Position numbers and translations under genes: made by a program. A DNA stretch of 17,725 bases, from contig JAFGDP010000048.1 of NCBI GenBank assembly GCA_016932075.1, forward strand, positions 1-17,725, in the 5' to 3' direction. This document shows positions 6,385 to 12,384 of this stretch, piece after piece. The stretch's first letter is position 1. Each line of letters begins with the position of its first letter. The notes below the pieces were generated by a model. That model was not told the DNA's origin. It ran no database searches and worked only from the letters and a program-made list of their open reading frames with translations. The DNA is from Chitinispirillaceae bacterium. Its GTDB lineage: Bacteria > Fibrobacterota > Chitinivibrionia > Chitinivibrionales > Chitinispirillaceae.

Positions 6385-8129
6385 CAACCCTCCAGCATGA
6401 TGTCGCTCAGCGGCTTTCCCGCCGGCACCATCGGAAAAACATTCTCATCCTCAATCACCACAACCTCCATGAGCGCCGGCCCGTCAACCGCAAGACCCTG
6501 CGACAGGACCCGCTCCACCGAAGAGACCTTGTCGGCCCGAAACCCCGGAATGCCGTAACTTCGGGCCAGCGCGACAAAATCAGGAACATACTCGCCCCCC
6601 TGGTCGAGACAGACAGCGCTGCCCCTGCAATCGCCACACGTTTCACGCTTCCTCCGCAGGCAGGTAGAGCTTCTCCTCTTGCCGTGAAAAAGATCCTGCC
6701 ATTGCCGCACCATACCGAGCCAGCCGTTATTCATAATAACTATTTTCACCGGAATACGCTCGAGCGACAGCGTAGCCAGTTCCTGGATATTCATCTGTAT
6801 GGAGCCGTCGCCCGCGATCACGAACACCGGCTTTCCGGGATTCGACACGGCCGCTCCCATGGCGGCAGGAAGGCCGAACCCCATGGTACCCAGGCCCCCG
6901 GAGCTTAAAAACGTGCGCGGTTCGATGAATTTGAAATAGTGCGCGGTCCACATCTGGTGCTGCCCGACGTCGGTAGCCACGACCGCATTGCCTTTGGTGA
7001 TCCGGTACAGGGTTTCGATCACCATCTGCGGTTTGATCTCGTTGTCGGACTCCGACGGTTTGTACGCAAAAATGCCTCCGGCCATAAGTTCCTGCATGCG
7101 TTCGTTCCACGCATCCGCCTTGCGCGGAGTTATAATGGCATTCAGCTCCTGCAGTATCCGCTTCGCGTCTCCCACCACCGGAATGTCGACCTTTATGATC
7201 TTTGATATTGCCGCAGGATCAATGTCCAGATGGATCACCTTTGCGTTCTGGGCAAAGTGATCGACGTTTCCGGTAACACGATCGTCAAAACGGGCGCCGA
7301 CGGAAACGAGAAGGTCCGTTTCCTGGAGCGCCGTATTTGCCGCACGCGATCCATGCATACCCGGCATGCCGACAAACAGCGGATGATCGCCGGGGAAACC
7401 GCCCAGGCCCATAAGCGTCAGCGTAACCGGCGCATTGATCGTTTCAGCAAACGTCCGCAGCTCTCGATGCGCGCCGGACAACAGCACGCCGCCACCGGCA
7501 TAGATCACCGGTTTTTTCGCTGCGGCGATCGCCGCAGCCGCCTTCTTGATCTGCATCACATGACCGACAACGTTGGGCCTGTACGAACGAAGGGAAACCG
7601 TCTCGGGATATTCGTACTTATCAAGCACCGCCCGCGACACGTCGGAAGGAATGTCGACCAGGACCGGCCCGGGACGACCGGTTCTGGCAATATAGAACGC
7701 CTGCTTGAGCAGCAGCGGAAGCTCCTCAATGGTTTTTACCAATAAATTGTGTTTGGTGATTGACCGGGTAATCCCGACGATATCCGCCTCCTGGAAAGCG
7801 TCGCTTCCCAGAACAGGAGTCGGCACCTGGCCCGTTATCGCCACCATGGGAATGGAATCCATATACGCCGTGGCGATCCCGGTAACGAGATTTGTCCCCC
7901 CCGGACCGGAGGTCGCGATGCATACGCCCACCCTGCCCGTGGCGCGGGCATACCCGTCGGCCGCGTGGGCCGCCGCCTGTTCGTGTCTGACCAGAATCAC
8001 CCGCGGCCTGTCAACGTCATACAGCGCGTCAAATATCGGTATGACCTGTCCTCCGGGGTACCCGAACAGAAAGTCAACGCCTTCTTTCTGTAAAGCATCA
8101 ACCAGTATCTGCGAACCTGTCTTCTTCAA
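6384..8129 (-). CDS. ilvB: Acetolactate synthase large (catalytic) subunit
   Basis: ThDP- and FAD-dependent enzyme that makes acetolactate or acetohydroxybutyrate, the first common step to valine, leucine and isoleucine. From the TTG start the protein has 581 residues: FGYPGG (22-27), the catalytic glutamate E50 in RHEQAAAHAADGYARATG, and the ThDP motif GDGS (440-443) to NN (467-468). Start choice: TTG at 8129 has GGAGG five bases upstream and gives the family-typical MKKTGSQILVDAL; the in-frame ATG codons at 8141 and 8234 have no ribosome binding site. A short CCGCG/CGCGG hairpin (8142-8156) lies just ahead of the SD. Odd point: between KRRSSTC and YVPDFVALA (about residues 490-514) there is an in-frame insertion with cysteines 490, 498, 501 and 507, where most family members have only a few residues. 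Confidence 0.95.
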   Translation of the reverse strand: MKKTGSQILVDALQKEGVDFLFGYPGGQVIPIFDALYDVDRPRVILVRHEQAAAHAADGYARATGRVGVCIATSGPGGTNLVTGIATAYMDSIPMVAITGQVPTPVLGSDAFQEADIVGITRSITKHNLLVKTIEELPLLLKQAFYIARTGRPGPVLVDIPSDVSRAVLDKYEYPETVSLRSYRPNVVGHVMQIKKAAAAIAAAKKPVIYAGGGVLLSGAHRELRTFAETINAPVTLTLMGLGGFPGDHPLFVGMPGMHGSRAANTALQETDLLVSVGARFDDRVTGNVDHFAQNAKVIHLDIDPAAISKIIKVDIPVVGDAKRILQELNAIITPRKADAWNERMQELMAGGIFAYKPSESDNEIKPQMVIETLYRITKGNAVVATDVGQHQMWTAHYFKFIEPRTFLSSGGLGTMGFGLPAAMGAAVSNPGKPVFVIAGDGSIQMNIQELATLSLERIPVKIVIMNNGWLGMVRQWQDLFHGKRRSSTCLRRKRETCGDCRGSAVCLDQGGEYVPDFVALARSYGIPGFRADKVSSVERVLSQGLAVDGPALMEVVVIEDENVFPMVPAGKPLSDIMLEG

Positions 8130-8241
8130 AGTGCCCTCCATCCGCGGTTTGCGCGGAAAACCTAAGAAAAATAGCTCAAATTTGACCGGTAAATCAAGGA
8201 TGTATCTCTCCTGGGCGCCGGCCACTTCAGGCATACCATAG

Positions 8242-8277
8242 AAAAAGGCCCGTTTCCTTTCGGGAAACGGGCCTTTT
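8242..8277 (-). terminator. Intrinsic terminator of the ilv leader (attenuator)
   Basis: A perfect 15-bp stem (8243-8257 with 8263-8277) around a five-base loop, ending in a run of T on the minus strand (8246-8242). The core arm is GGCCCGTTTCC. It stands 20 bases after the stop codon of the leader peptide and about 110 bases before ilvB, so it would stop transcription before the structural genes unless prevented. The stem is also flanked by T on the plus strand, but no plus-strand gene ends there. Confidence 0.92.
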
Positions 8278-8385
8278 ATTTTCGGATCAAATTCAGATCA
8301 AAAACCCGTTTCCCTCCCTATGGGTACCAGTACAATACCTGCAGGCAGCACGTTAATTGCGGCAGCACCACGACGAGGGAAACCA
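8258..8385 (-). promoter_or_regulatory. Mutually exclusive RNA pairings of the attenuator
   Basis: Segment 1 (8375-8385, TGGTTTCCCTC in the RNA sense) can pair over nine bases with segment 2 (8305-8316, GAGGGAAACGGG). Segment 2 can instead pair with segment 3, the 5' arm of the terminator (CCCGTTTCCC, ten perfect bases), and the helix extends through two G-U and three U-A pairs to about 15. Segment 3 otherwise pairs with segment 4 to make the terminator. Segment 2 covers leader codons 30-34, directly before the stop codon. A ribosome that finishes the peptide would cover segment 2 and allow termination; one stalled at the Ile/Val/Leu codons 17-29 would leave it free to form the antiterminator. 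This is inference from complementarity. Confidence 0.82.
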
Positions 8386-8405
8386 GTACAGGATAGTGAT
8401 CTCAT
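8298..8405 (-). CDS. Leader peptide of the ilv operon (attenuation peptide)
   Basis: A 35-codon ORF that begins MRSLSCTGFPRRGAAA, continues INVLPAGIVLVPI and ends GRETGF. Eight of the thirteen codons from 17 to 29 are for isoleucine, valine or leucine (ATT, GTG, CTG, ATT, GTA, CTG, GTA, ATA), so all three end products could be sensed by ribosome stalling, as in the enterobacterial IlvL and IvbL leaders. It lies between a consensus promoter and an intrinsic terminator, ahead of ilvB. The ATG follows the -10 hexamer by only eight bases and there is no Shine-Dalgarno sequence, so the mRNA would start at or within two bases of the ATG and be leaderless. The peptide itself need have no function. 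Chance codon composition is the alternative, but the surrounding pairing segments make it unlikely. Confidence 0.85.
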   Translation of the reverse strand: MRSLSCTGFPRRGAAAINVLPAGIVLVPIGRETGF

Positions 8406-8413
8406 ATGTTCAA

Positions 8414-8442
8414 AATATATCTGTTCTGACAACAAATGTCAA
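8414..8442 (-). promoter_or_regulatory. Promoter of the ilv operon
   Basis: A sigma70-type promoter on the minus strand: TTGACA (8442-8437), a 17-base spacer and TATATT (8419-8414). The -35 box matches the consensus fully and the -10 at five of six. The expected transcription start is about 8407-8405, at the ATG of the leader peptide. An inverted repeat TGACA-N5-TGTCA (8427-8441) overlaps the -35 box and could be a protein-binding site, though its arms are only five bases. Confidence 0.85.
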
Positions 8443-8814
8443 GAAAAATATGGTCCCACGGTTAAGCAAAGAAACGTGTCACGGAAGAAACGATCCCGGC
8501 ACCCCTCTTAATGCATTCATCGACAGCGCCGGAACACGCCAGCGCTGCGTTTATCCGGTTAAAATTGAACGGTCAACAGCTCATCGCAATAGGATAATAC
8601 TATTGTATTCACTATTATCAGCACGAATTTGCTCTTTAGGCAAGAATAATATAGATTCTAAATTGGATGTTTTGCCCTTTTGTACCACGTACCGGATACT
8701 GTATCCATAAACGTGAAATTAATCGGGCATTTTGACTGGCAACGTACTATTATTTAAGCACATAATTACGGGCGCCCTTATTCCGTGCATACCGGTCTTC
8801 TAAAAGGGGGTTTC
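8443..8814. other. Divergent intergenic region without a recognised gene
   Basis: About 370 bp between the ilv promoter (leftward) and the secreted protein gene (rightward). It is clearly richer in A+T than the flanking genes. A plus-strand ORF that crosses it also reads through the ilv leader on the opposite strand, lacks a ribosome binding site and has no family-like features, so I do not call it. A promoter for the rightward gene should lie here; TTGACT at 8732-8737 is a possible -35 but has no good -10 at the right distance. The last bases, AAAAGGGGG at 8802-8810, are the ribosome binding site of the next gene. Confidence 0.6.
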
Positions 8815-10140
8815 ATGAAACGGTTTCTTGCGCTGCTTCTTCTTGCCGTGGCAGCACTCCACGTTCAAGCAGGGACAAAGATCGTTGTTCCGAAAGAGGC
8901 AAAAAAAATCTCCGATGCACTTGAGAAGGCCGAAGCCGGGGACACGGTGTATGTTTTAAAAGGTCTGTACAAGGAATCAATAACCCTGCGGGACGGGATA
9001 GCACTTATCGGTGAATCCGTTACAGAAACCGTTATCAAAGGAAAAAAACGGAAACCGGTCGTGAAGGGCGCGGACAACGCCCTCCTGCGAAATTTCACTA
9101 TTCAGAATGGAGAAAAAGGAATTCTGTGCGAAAATGTCTCAATGGTCATCGAGCATAACTATGTATGCAATAACAAGGGTTCCGGTATCCATTGTCTGGT
9201 TACCCTCCCTCTCATCCGCAACAATGTGATTTTCCGGAACGGGTGGACCGGCATCTTCTGTGAAACCGTAAAAAGCCTCAATACCCTGGTGGAACACAAT
9301 GTGATCGGGGAAAACGGCTATTCGGGAATCTTGCTGGCCGGCAACAGCGAAGTAATCGTGCAAAACAACGTGTTCCTCCGTAATAAGCAATTCGGCATAT
9401 GGGTCAATGATGGCGCACGGCGCAGCCGTATTATTTATAACAATTTTTTCTTGAACCGTAGTCTGCACAACCATTATGCCCAGGTAGACAACACCAACAT
9501 TGCGATTGATCCCGGCTATGTGAAGGGCACGGGCGCGTTCAGCGTGACCGATATCTTTTCAAGCAGAGCAAGCGTGCTCAAAGGGAAGGGCAAGGACGGC
9601 GCCGCCATCGGCCTGATCAGCGAATCAGAGATGATGCTTTTAGGCAAGGATGCGGACAAGGACGGCGTCACGGGCGAAAATGACCTGTGTCCTTCTCTTG
9701 AAGAGGACCAGGACGGATTTCAGGACGAGGACGGATGTCCGGATTTTGATAATGACCGGGACGGTTTATACGACTCGCAGGACAAATGTCCGGACCAGGC
9801 AGAGGACGCGGATAATTTCGAGGACCAGGACGGTTGTCCGGACTATGATAACGACGGCGACGGCATCCCGGATTCGGTTGATGTATGTCCCAATAATCCA
9901 GAGACAATTAACAGCTATAAAGACGATGACGGTTGCCCGGACGAAGCTCCTGCGGGAGGAGGGGAACAGGGTATGAAGACGCCAGTTCCCGCCAAAAACG
10001 CCGGAGCAGCAGTTGCGGATGCTGCCGCCGCAGATACAAAACAGCAAAAAACCGCGGACACCGGCAAACAAACGATGCCGAAACCGCAATCCAAGCCGAA
10101 CGCTGCCGGAGACAAGAAAGCTTCCGCACCTAAACGTTGA
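8815..10140 (+). CDS. Secreted beta-helix protein with thrombospondin type 3 calcium-binding repeats
   Basis: A 441-residue exported protein of unknown role. Residues 1-19 are a signal peptide (MKRFLALLLLAVAALHVQA). Residues about 25-270 resemble right-handed parallel beta-helix proteins of the NosD/pectate-lyase-like kind: an opening ISDALEKAEAGDTVYVLKGLY, then turns of about 22 residues with asparagine ladders such as IEHNYVCNN, IRNNVIFRNG, VEHNVIGENG and VQNNVFLRN. Residues 279-376 hold thrombospondin type 3 repeats with DxDxDG loops and six regularly spaced cysteines. The tail (377-441) is rich in Ala, Lys and Pro with no OmpA domain, though such repeats often link a domain to OmpA. AAAAGGGGG stands four bases before the ATG at 8815. 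No catalytic residues could be assigned; polysaccharide binding or a structural role is possible. Confidence 0.88.
   Translation: MKRFLALLLLAVAALHVQAGTKIVVPKEAKKISDALEKAEAGDTVYVLKGLYKESITLRDGIALIGESVTETVIKGKKRKPVVKGADNALLRNFTIQNGEKGILCENVSMVIEHNYVCNNKGSGIHCLVTLPLIRNNVIFRNGWTGIFCETVKSLNTLVEHNVIGENGYSGILLAGNSEVIVQNNVFLRNKQFGIWVNDGARRSRIIYNNFFLNRSLHNHYAQVDNTNIAIDPGYVKGTGAFSVTDIFSSRASVLKGKGKDGAAIGLISESEMMLLGKDADKDGVTGENDLCPSLEEDQDGFQDEDGCPDFDNDRDGLYDSQDKCPDQAEDADNFEDQDGCPDYDNDGDGIPDSVDVCPNNPETINSYKDDDGCPDEAPAGGGEQGMKTPVPAKNAGAAVADAAAADTKQQKTADTGKQTMPKPQSKPNAAGDKKASAPKR
9649..9942 (+). repeat. Tandem thrombospondin type 3 repeat coding region
   Basis: Degenerate tandem coding repeats in which segments such as gaggaccaggacgg and gataacgacggcgacgg recur roughly every 100 bases. 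They encode DxDxDG calcium loops with cysteines at protein positions 292, 308, 325, 341, 358 and 374, spaced 16 or 17 residues apart. The unit matches the known thrombospondin type 3 repeat of bacterial surface proteins. Confidence 0.85.
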
Positions 10141-10190
10141 CCCATATTTTACAAAAGGCATCAGCCCTTGCTGCTGCCTTTTTCACTATC

Positions 10191-10958
10191 ATGCGCGACC
10201 ACCGGCATTATCTCTTTTACGCCGACACCAACAAAACCGACCATCTCTCGTTAGACCGCGAAGAGACGCATCATGCGGTTACGGTGCTGCGGCTTGAACC
10301 CGGCGACCTCTTTCTTGCCACGAACGGTTGCGGCACGGTCTTTGAATGCCGGTGCACCGCAGTGTTAAAAAACAGGGTCACCGGAACCATCATTGCGCAG
10401 ACAAGCCGTCCACGGCATGGGTGTTCGCTTCATTTCATGATTGGCATACCGGAAAAGGCCGCGTTTGAAGCGATTCTGTACAACCTCTCCGCCCTTGGCG
10501 TTACACGCATAACGCCGGTCATATGCAAGCACTGCCAGCATGCCTGGTGGCAACGATCCTGGACAAACGTCAGCGCCCGTTTTCACGGGAAAATAATCTC
10601 CGCTATAAAGCAAGCGCTCTATCCATGGCTTCCACAACTTGACGATCCGGTCCCTTTTCATAAAGCATGCGCCCTCATTAGGGGATTCTGCCTGGTTGCC
10701 GATCCTGGTGGAACCCCTTTTTCCTCTCTGGTTCCAACGCTTGCAGAACAGCAACCACCGTTTACGGCGGTTGTCGGTCCGCCCGGCGGATTGGCCACCG
10801 AGGAACTGAGCGACCTTAAAGCACGCGGCGCATCGCCGGTAACCATTGCACCAACGCGGCTGAGCACCGAACTGGCGGCAACCGTTGCGGCCGGTCAGCT
10901 TTTAGGCGCATGGCTTATGGGGAGCAATTCACGACCTTCTCCCGGAGCCGCCGCATGA
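10191..10958 (+). CDS. rsmE: RsmE-type 16S rRNA (uracil-N3) methyltransferase, divergent
   Basis: RsmE methylates U1498 of 16S rRNA with S-adenosylmethionine; it is a SPOUT-fold enzyme acting in the cytoplasm. The 255-residue protein fits the family length. Visible are the N-terminal PUA-like part with EETHHAVTVLRLEPGD (24-39), the FEAILYNLSALGVTRITPV core (92-110), and the knot region VVGPPGGLATEEL (194-206) with TRLSTELAA (222-230). The family forms of the last two are usually GPEGG and RILRTETA, so key loop residues differ. The ATG at 10191 gives the expected N-terminus; a TTG at 10137 overlapping the previous stop is an alternative. No ribosome binding site is evident, so coupling to the upstream gene 50 bp away is likely. 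Its last 44 bp overlap the convergent glycosyltransferase gene. Confidence 0.82.
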   Translation: MRDHRHYLFYADTNKTDHLSLDREETHHAVTVLRLEPGDLFLATNGCGTVFECRCTAVLKNRVTGTIIAQTSRPRHGCSLHFMIGIPEKAAFEAILYNLSALGVTRITPVICKHCQHAWWQRSWTNVSARFHGKIISAIKQALYPWLPQLDDPVPFHKACALIRGFCLVADPGGTPFSSLVPTLAEQQPPFTAVVGPPGGLATEELSDLKARGASPVTIAPTRLSTELAATVAAGQLLGAWLMGSNSRPSPGAAA

Positions 10959-12294
10959 GCTCGTCAAATTGCAGCAATTCCGGGGTATCATACATTTGTT
11001 TTCGCGAACCGTCATAAAGCGCTATCGCGGCCGCGGCATCATTTTCTTTCAGCAACGCGGCCACCGAGGAAATGAGCCGCGCCTGATCAGAATGAAAAAT
11101 CATTTTCGTGGTCGTTTCCGGTAATGGCGTGGTGGTGTGACGGGAGGGATCGTTCCTCCTTGCCGCGGCCATCTCACCTACCATGGCAAACGTCTCTCCC
11201 CTGCGGCAGAGTACCTGGCGCGCCACCATATCCTTTTGTGCTTGCATGCCTTTTTTCCTTCGGAGATCAGGCTGTTCGTATAGACGGCGCATCCAAACGG
11301 CCGCCTCTTCGATCCGCGGATCTGCCCAAAGCGCACTTTTGCCTCCCAAGAGATTCAAATAAATGGGTGACCGCACCGGCACCAACCGGTACCCCACCAG
11401 GCAGGAGTTCTGGTCATTCATGAAATCCATGTTCCCGGACCAGGCTGTGGCAATGACCGGTCTTTCCAAAAACATGCTTTCCATAAGCCCAAGGCCCAGC
11501 CCCTCGCTCCGGTGCAGCGACAGATACACATCGCAGGACTCGTACAGGGATATGACCTCTTCATAGGACATATCCTGGTCGTATATCAGAATATGACTAT
11601 TTGTTTCCCGATACCTGCGCAGGAGTTCGAGCTGGCGCTCGATATACGGAATACTGAAGGTGCGGTTAATTTTGATGACCAGGTAAGCCTCCTCTCTGTC
11701 TGAAAAGGCCATGTTGAATGCGTCAAGCGCAGCCCACGGATTCTTCCGTTCGGCATCACTGGCCATTTCAAAACTGAGAACAAAGCAGACCCCTTTTTCC
11801 GGCAGGCCGAAACGGACACGATCGCTTCTATGATTGCCCGGCAGAAACACGGTCTGAGGATAGTGACGTATCTGCGGTACTGGATCAAGCGCAGTGGCAG
11901 CCACGGTCTCCATAATAAAATGACTGGGACAGAGCACCACGTCCATGGCCTGGAGGTCCTTTTTCCAGAAATCGGGAAGGACCGGAAGTTCCCAGAAGGG
12001 AACGGCTACGCAGAGTGCCGGATCAGAACCGAACCAGCCAGGCTTTTCTTCAAGAATTGTTCCGATAACCGGCGGATTCAGGTGGAAAAACCTGATCCCT
12101 CGGGGTAACGCGGTATTGTCGGGCAACAGAAGATGGCTGAACGGGTGATCCGCCGTTGACCTGTTCTCGCTGAGCTTGATATCCGCGATCGTTACCGCAT
12201 AGTCCAATTCGGTCAATAACCGCACCGTCGCACGGGCGGCCACGCCCAGACCGCAGTCCGCCGATATATAGCCTATGATATTTATTCCATTCAT
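10915..12294 (-). CDS. GT4-like glycosyltransferase with C-terminal extension
   Basis: A 459-residue retaining glycosyltransferase of the GT-B fold. The N-terminal acceptor half starts NIIGYISADCGLGVAARAT, a glycine-rich loop. The donor half has FEMASDAERKNPWAALDAF (175-193), with the basic residues expected to hold the nucleotide phosphates, and the EX7E motif in HRSEGLGLGLMESMF (E264, E272), followed by RPVIATAWSGNMDFM. Residues about 385-459 form an extra tail of helices (SSVAALLKENDAAAAIALYDG) that resembles a single tetratricopeptide-like hairpin. Sugar donor and acceptor cannot be told from sequence. The gene is convergent with rsmE and its 3' end lies within it. Neighbouring glycosyltransferases suggest surface polysaccharide or lipopolysaccharide assembly. 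Confidence 0.85.
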   Translation of the reverse strand: MNGINIIGYISADCGLGVAARATVRLLTELDYAVTIADIKLSENRSTADHPFSHLLLPDNTALPRGIRFFHLNPPVIGTILEEKPGWFGSDPALCVAVPFWELPVLPDFWKKDLQAMDVVLCPSHFIMETVAATALDPVPQIRHYPQTVFLPGNHRSDRVRFGLPEKGVCFVLSFEMASDAERKNPWAALDAFNMAFSDREEAYLVIKINRTFSIPYIERQLELLRRYRETNSHILIYDQDMSYEEVISLYESCDVYLSLHRSEGLGLGLMESMFLERPVIATAWSGNMDFMNDQNSCLVGYRLVPVRSPIYLNLLGGKSALWADPRIEEAAVWMRRLYEQPDLRRKKGMQAQKDMVARQVLCRRGETFAMVGEMAAARRNDPSRHTTTPLPETTTKMIFHSDQARLISSVAALLKENDAAAAIALYDGSRKQMYDTPELLQFDELMRRLREKVVNCSP

Positions 12295-12317
12295 AGGGGA
12301 TAACCACGCCTTCCGCT

Positions 12318-12346
12318 AGTGTACCATACCGTGCGTCCAACGGCAA
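12318..12346 (-). promoter_or_regulatory. Possible weak promoter of the glycosyltransferase gene ending at 10915
   Basis: On the minus strand TTGCCG (12346-12341), a 17-base spacer and TACACT (12323-12318) match the sigma70 consensus at four of six positions each. The start of transcription would fall about 17 bases before the ATG at 12294. The -35 overlaps a 12-bp palindrome CGGCAATTGCCG (12341-12352). The call is weak because a match of this quality is common by chance. Confidence 0.3.
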
Positions 12347-12384
12347 TTGCCGAATGTGTTGTGCGGAAAGAAAGGAAAAGAGGA

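Noticed and set aside
8130..8234. N-terminal extension of IlvB from the ATG at 8234
   Set aside because: The extra 35 residues have no counterpart in the family, and that ATG follows directly on the terminator T-run without a ribosome binding site.
8242..8442. T-box riboswitch upstream of ilvB
   Set aside because: No T-box consensus sequence or specifier-loop stem was found, and the leader peptide with alternative pairings explains the terminator fully.
8357..8710. Plus-strand ORF of 117 codons in the ilv leader and upstream intergenic region
   Set aside because: It overlaps the attenuator, leader peptide and promoter on the other strand, has no ribosome binding site and shows no protein-family features.
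8732..8766. TTGACT as a -35 box for the secreted protein gene
   Set aside because: No acceptable -10 lies 16-18 bases downstream; CATAAT is 23 bases away, so the promoter cannot be assigned.
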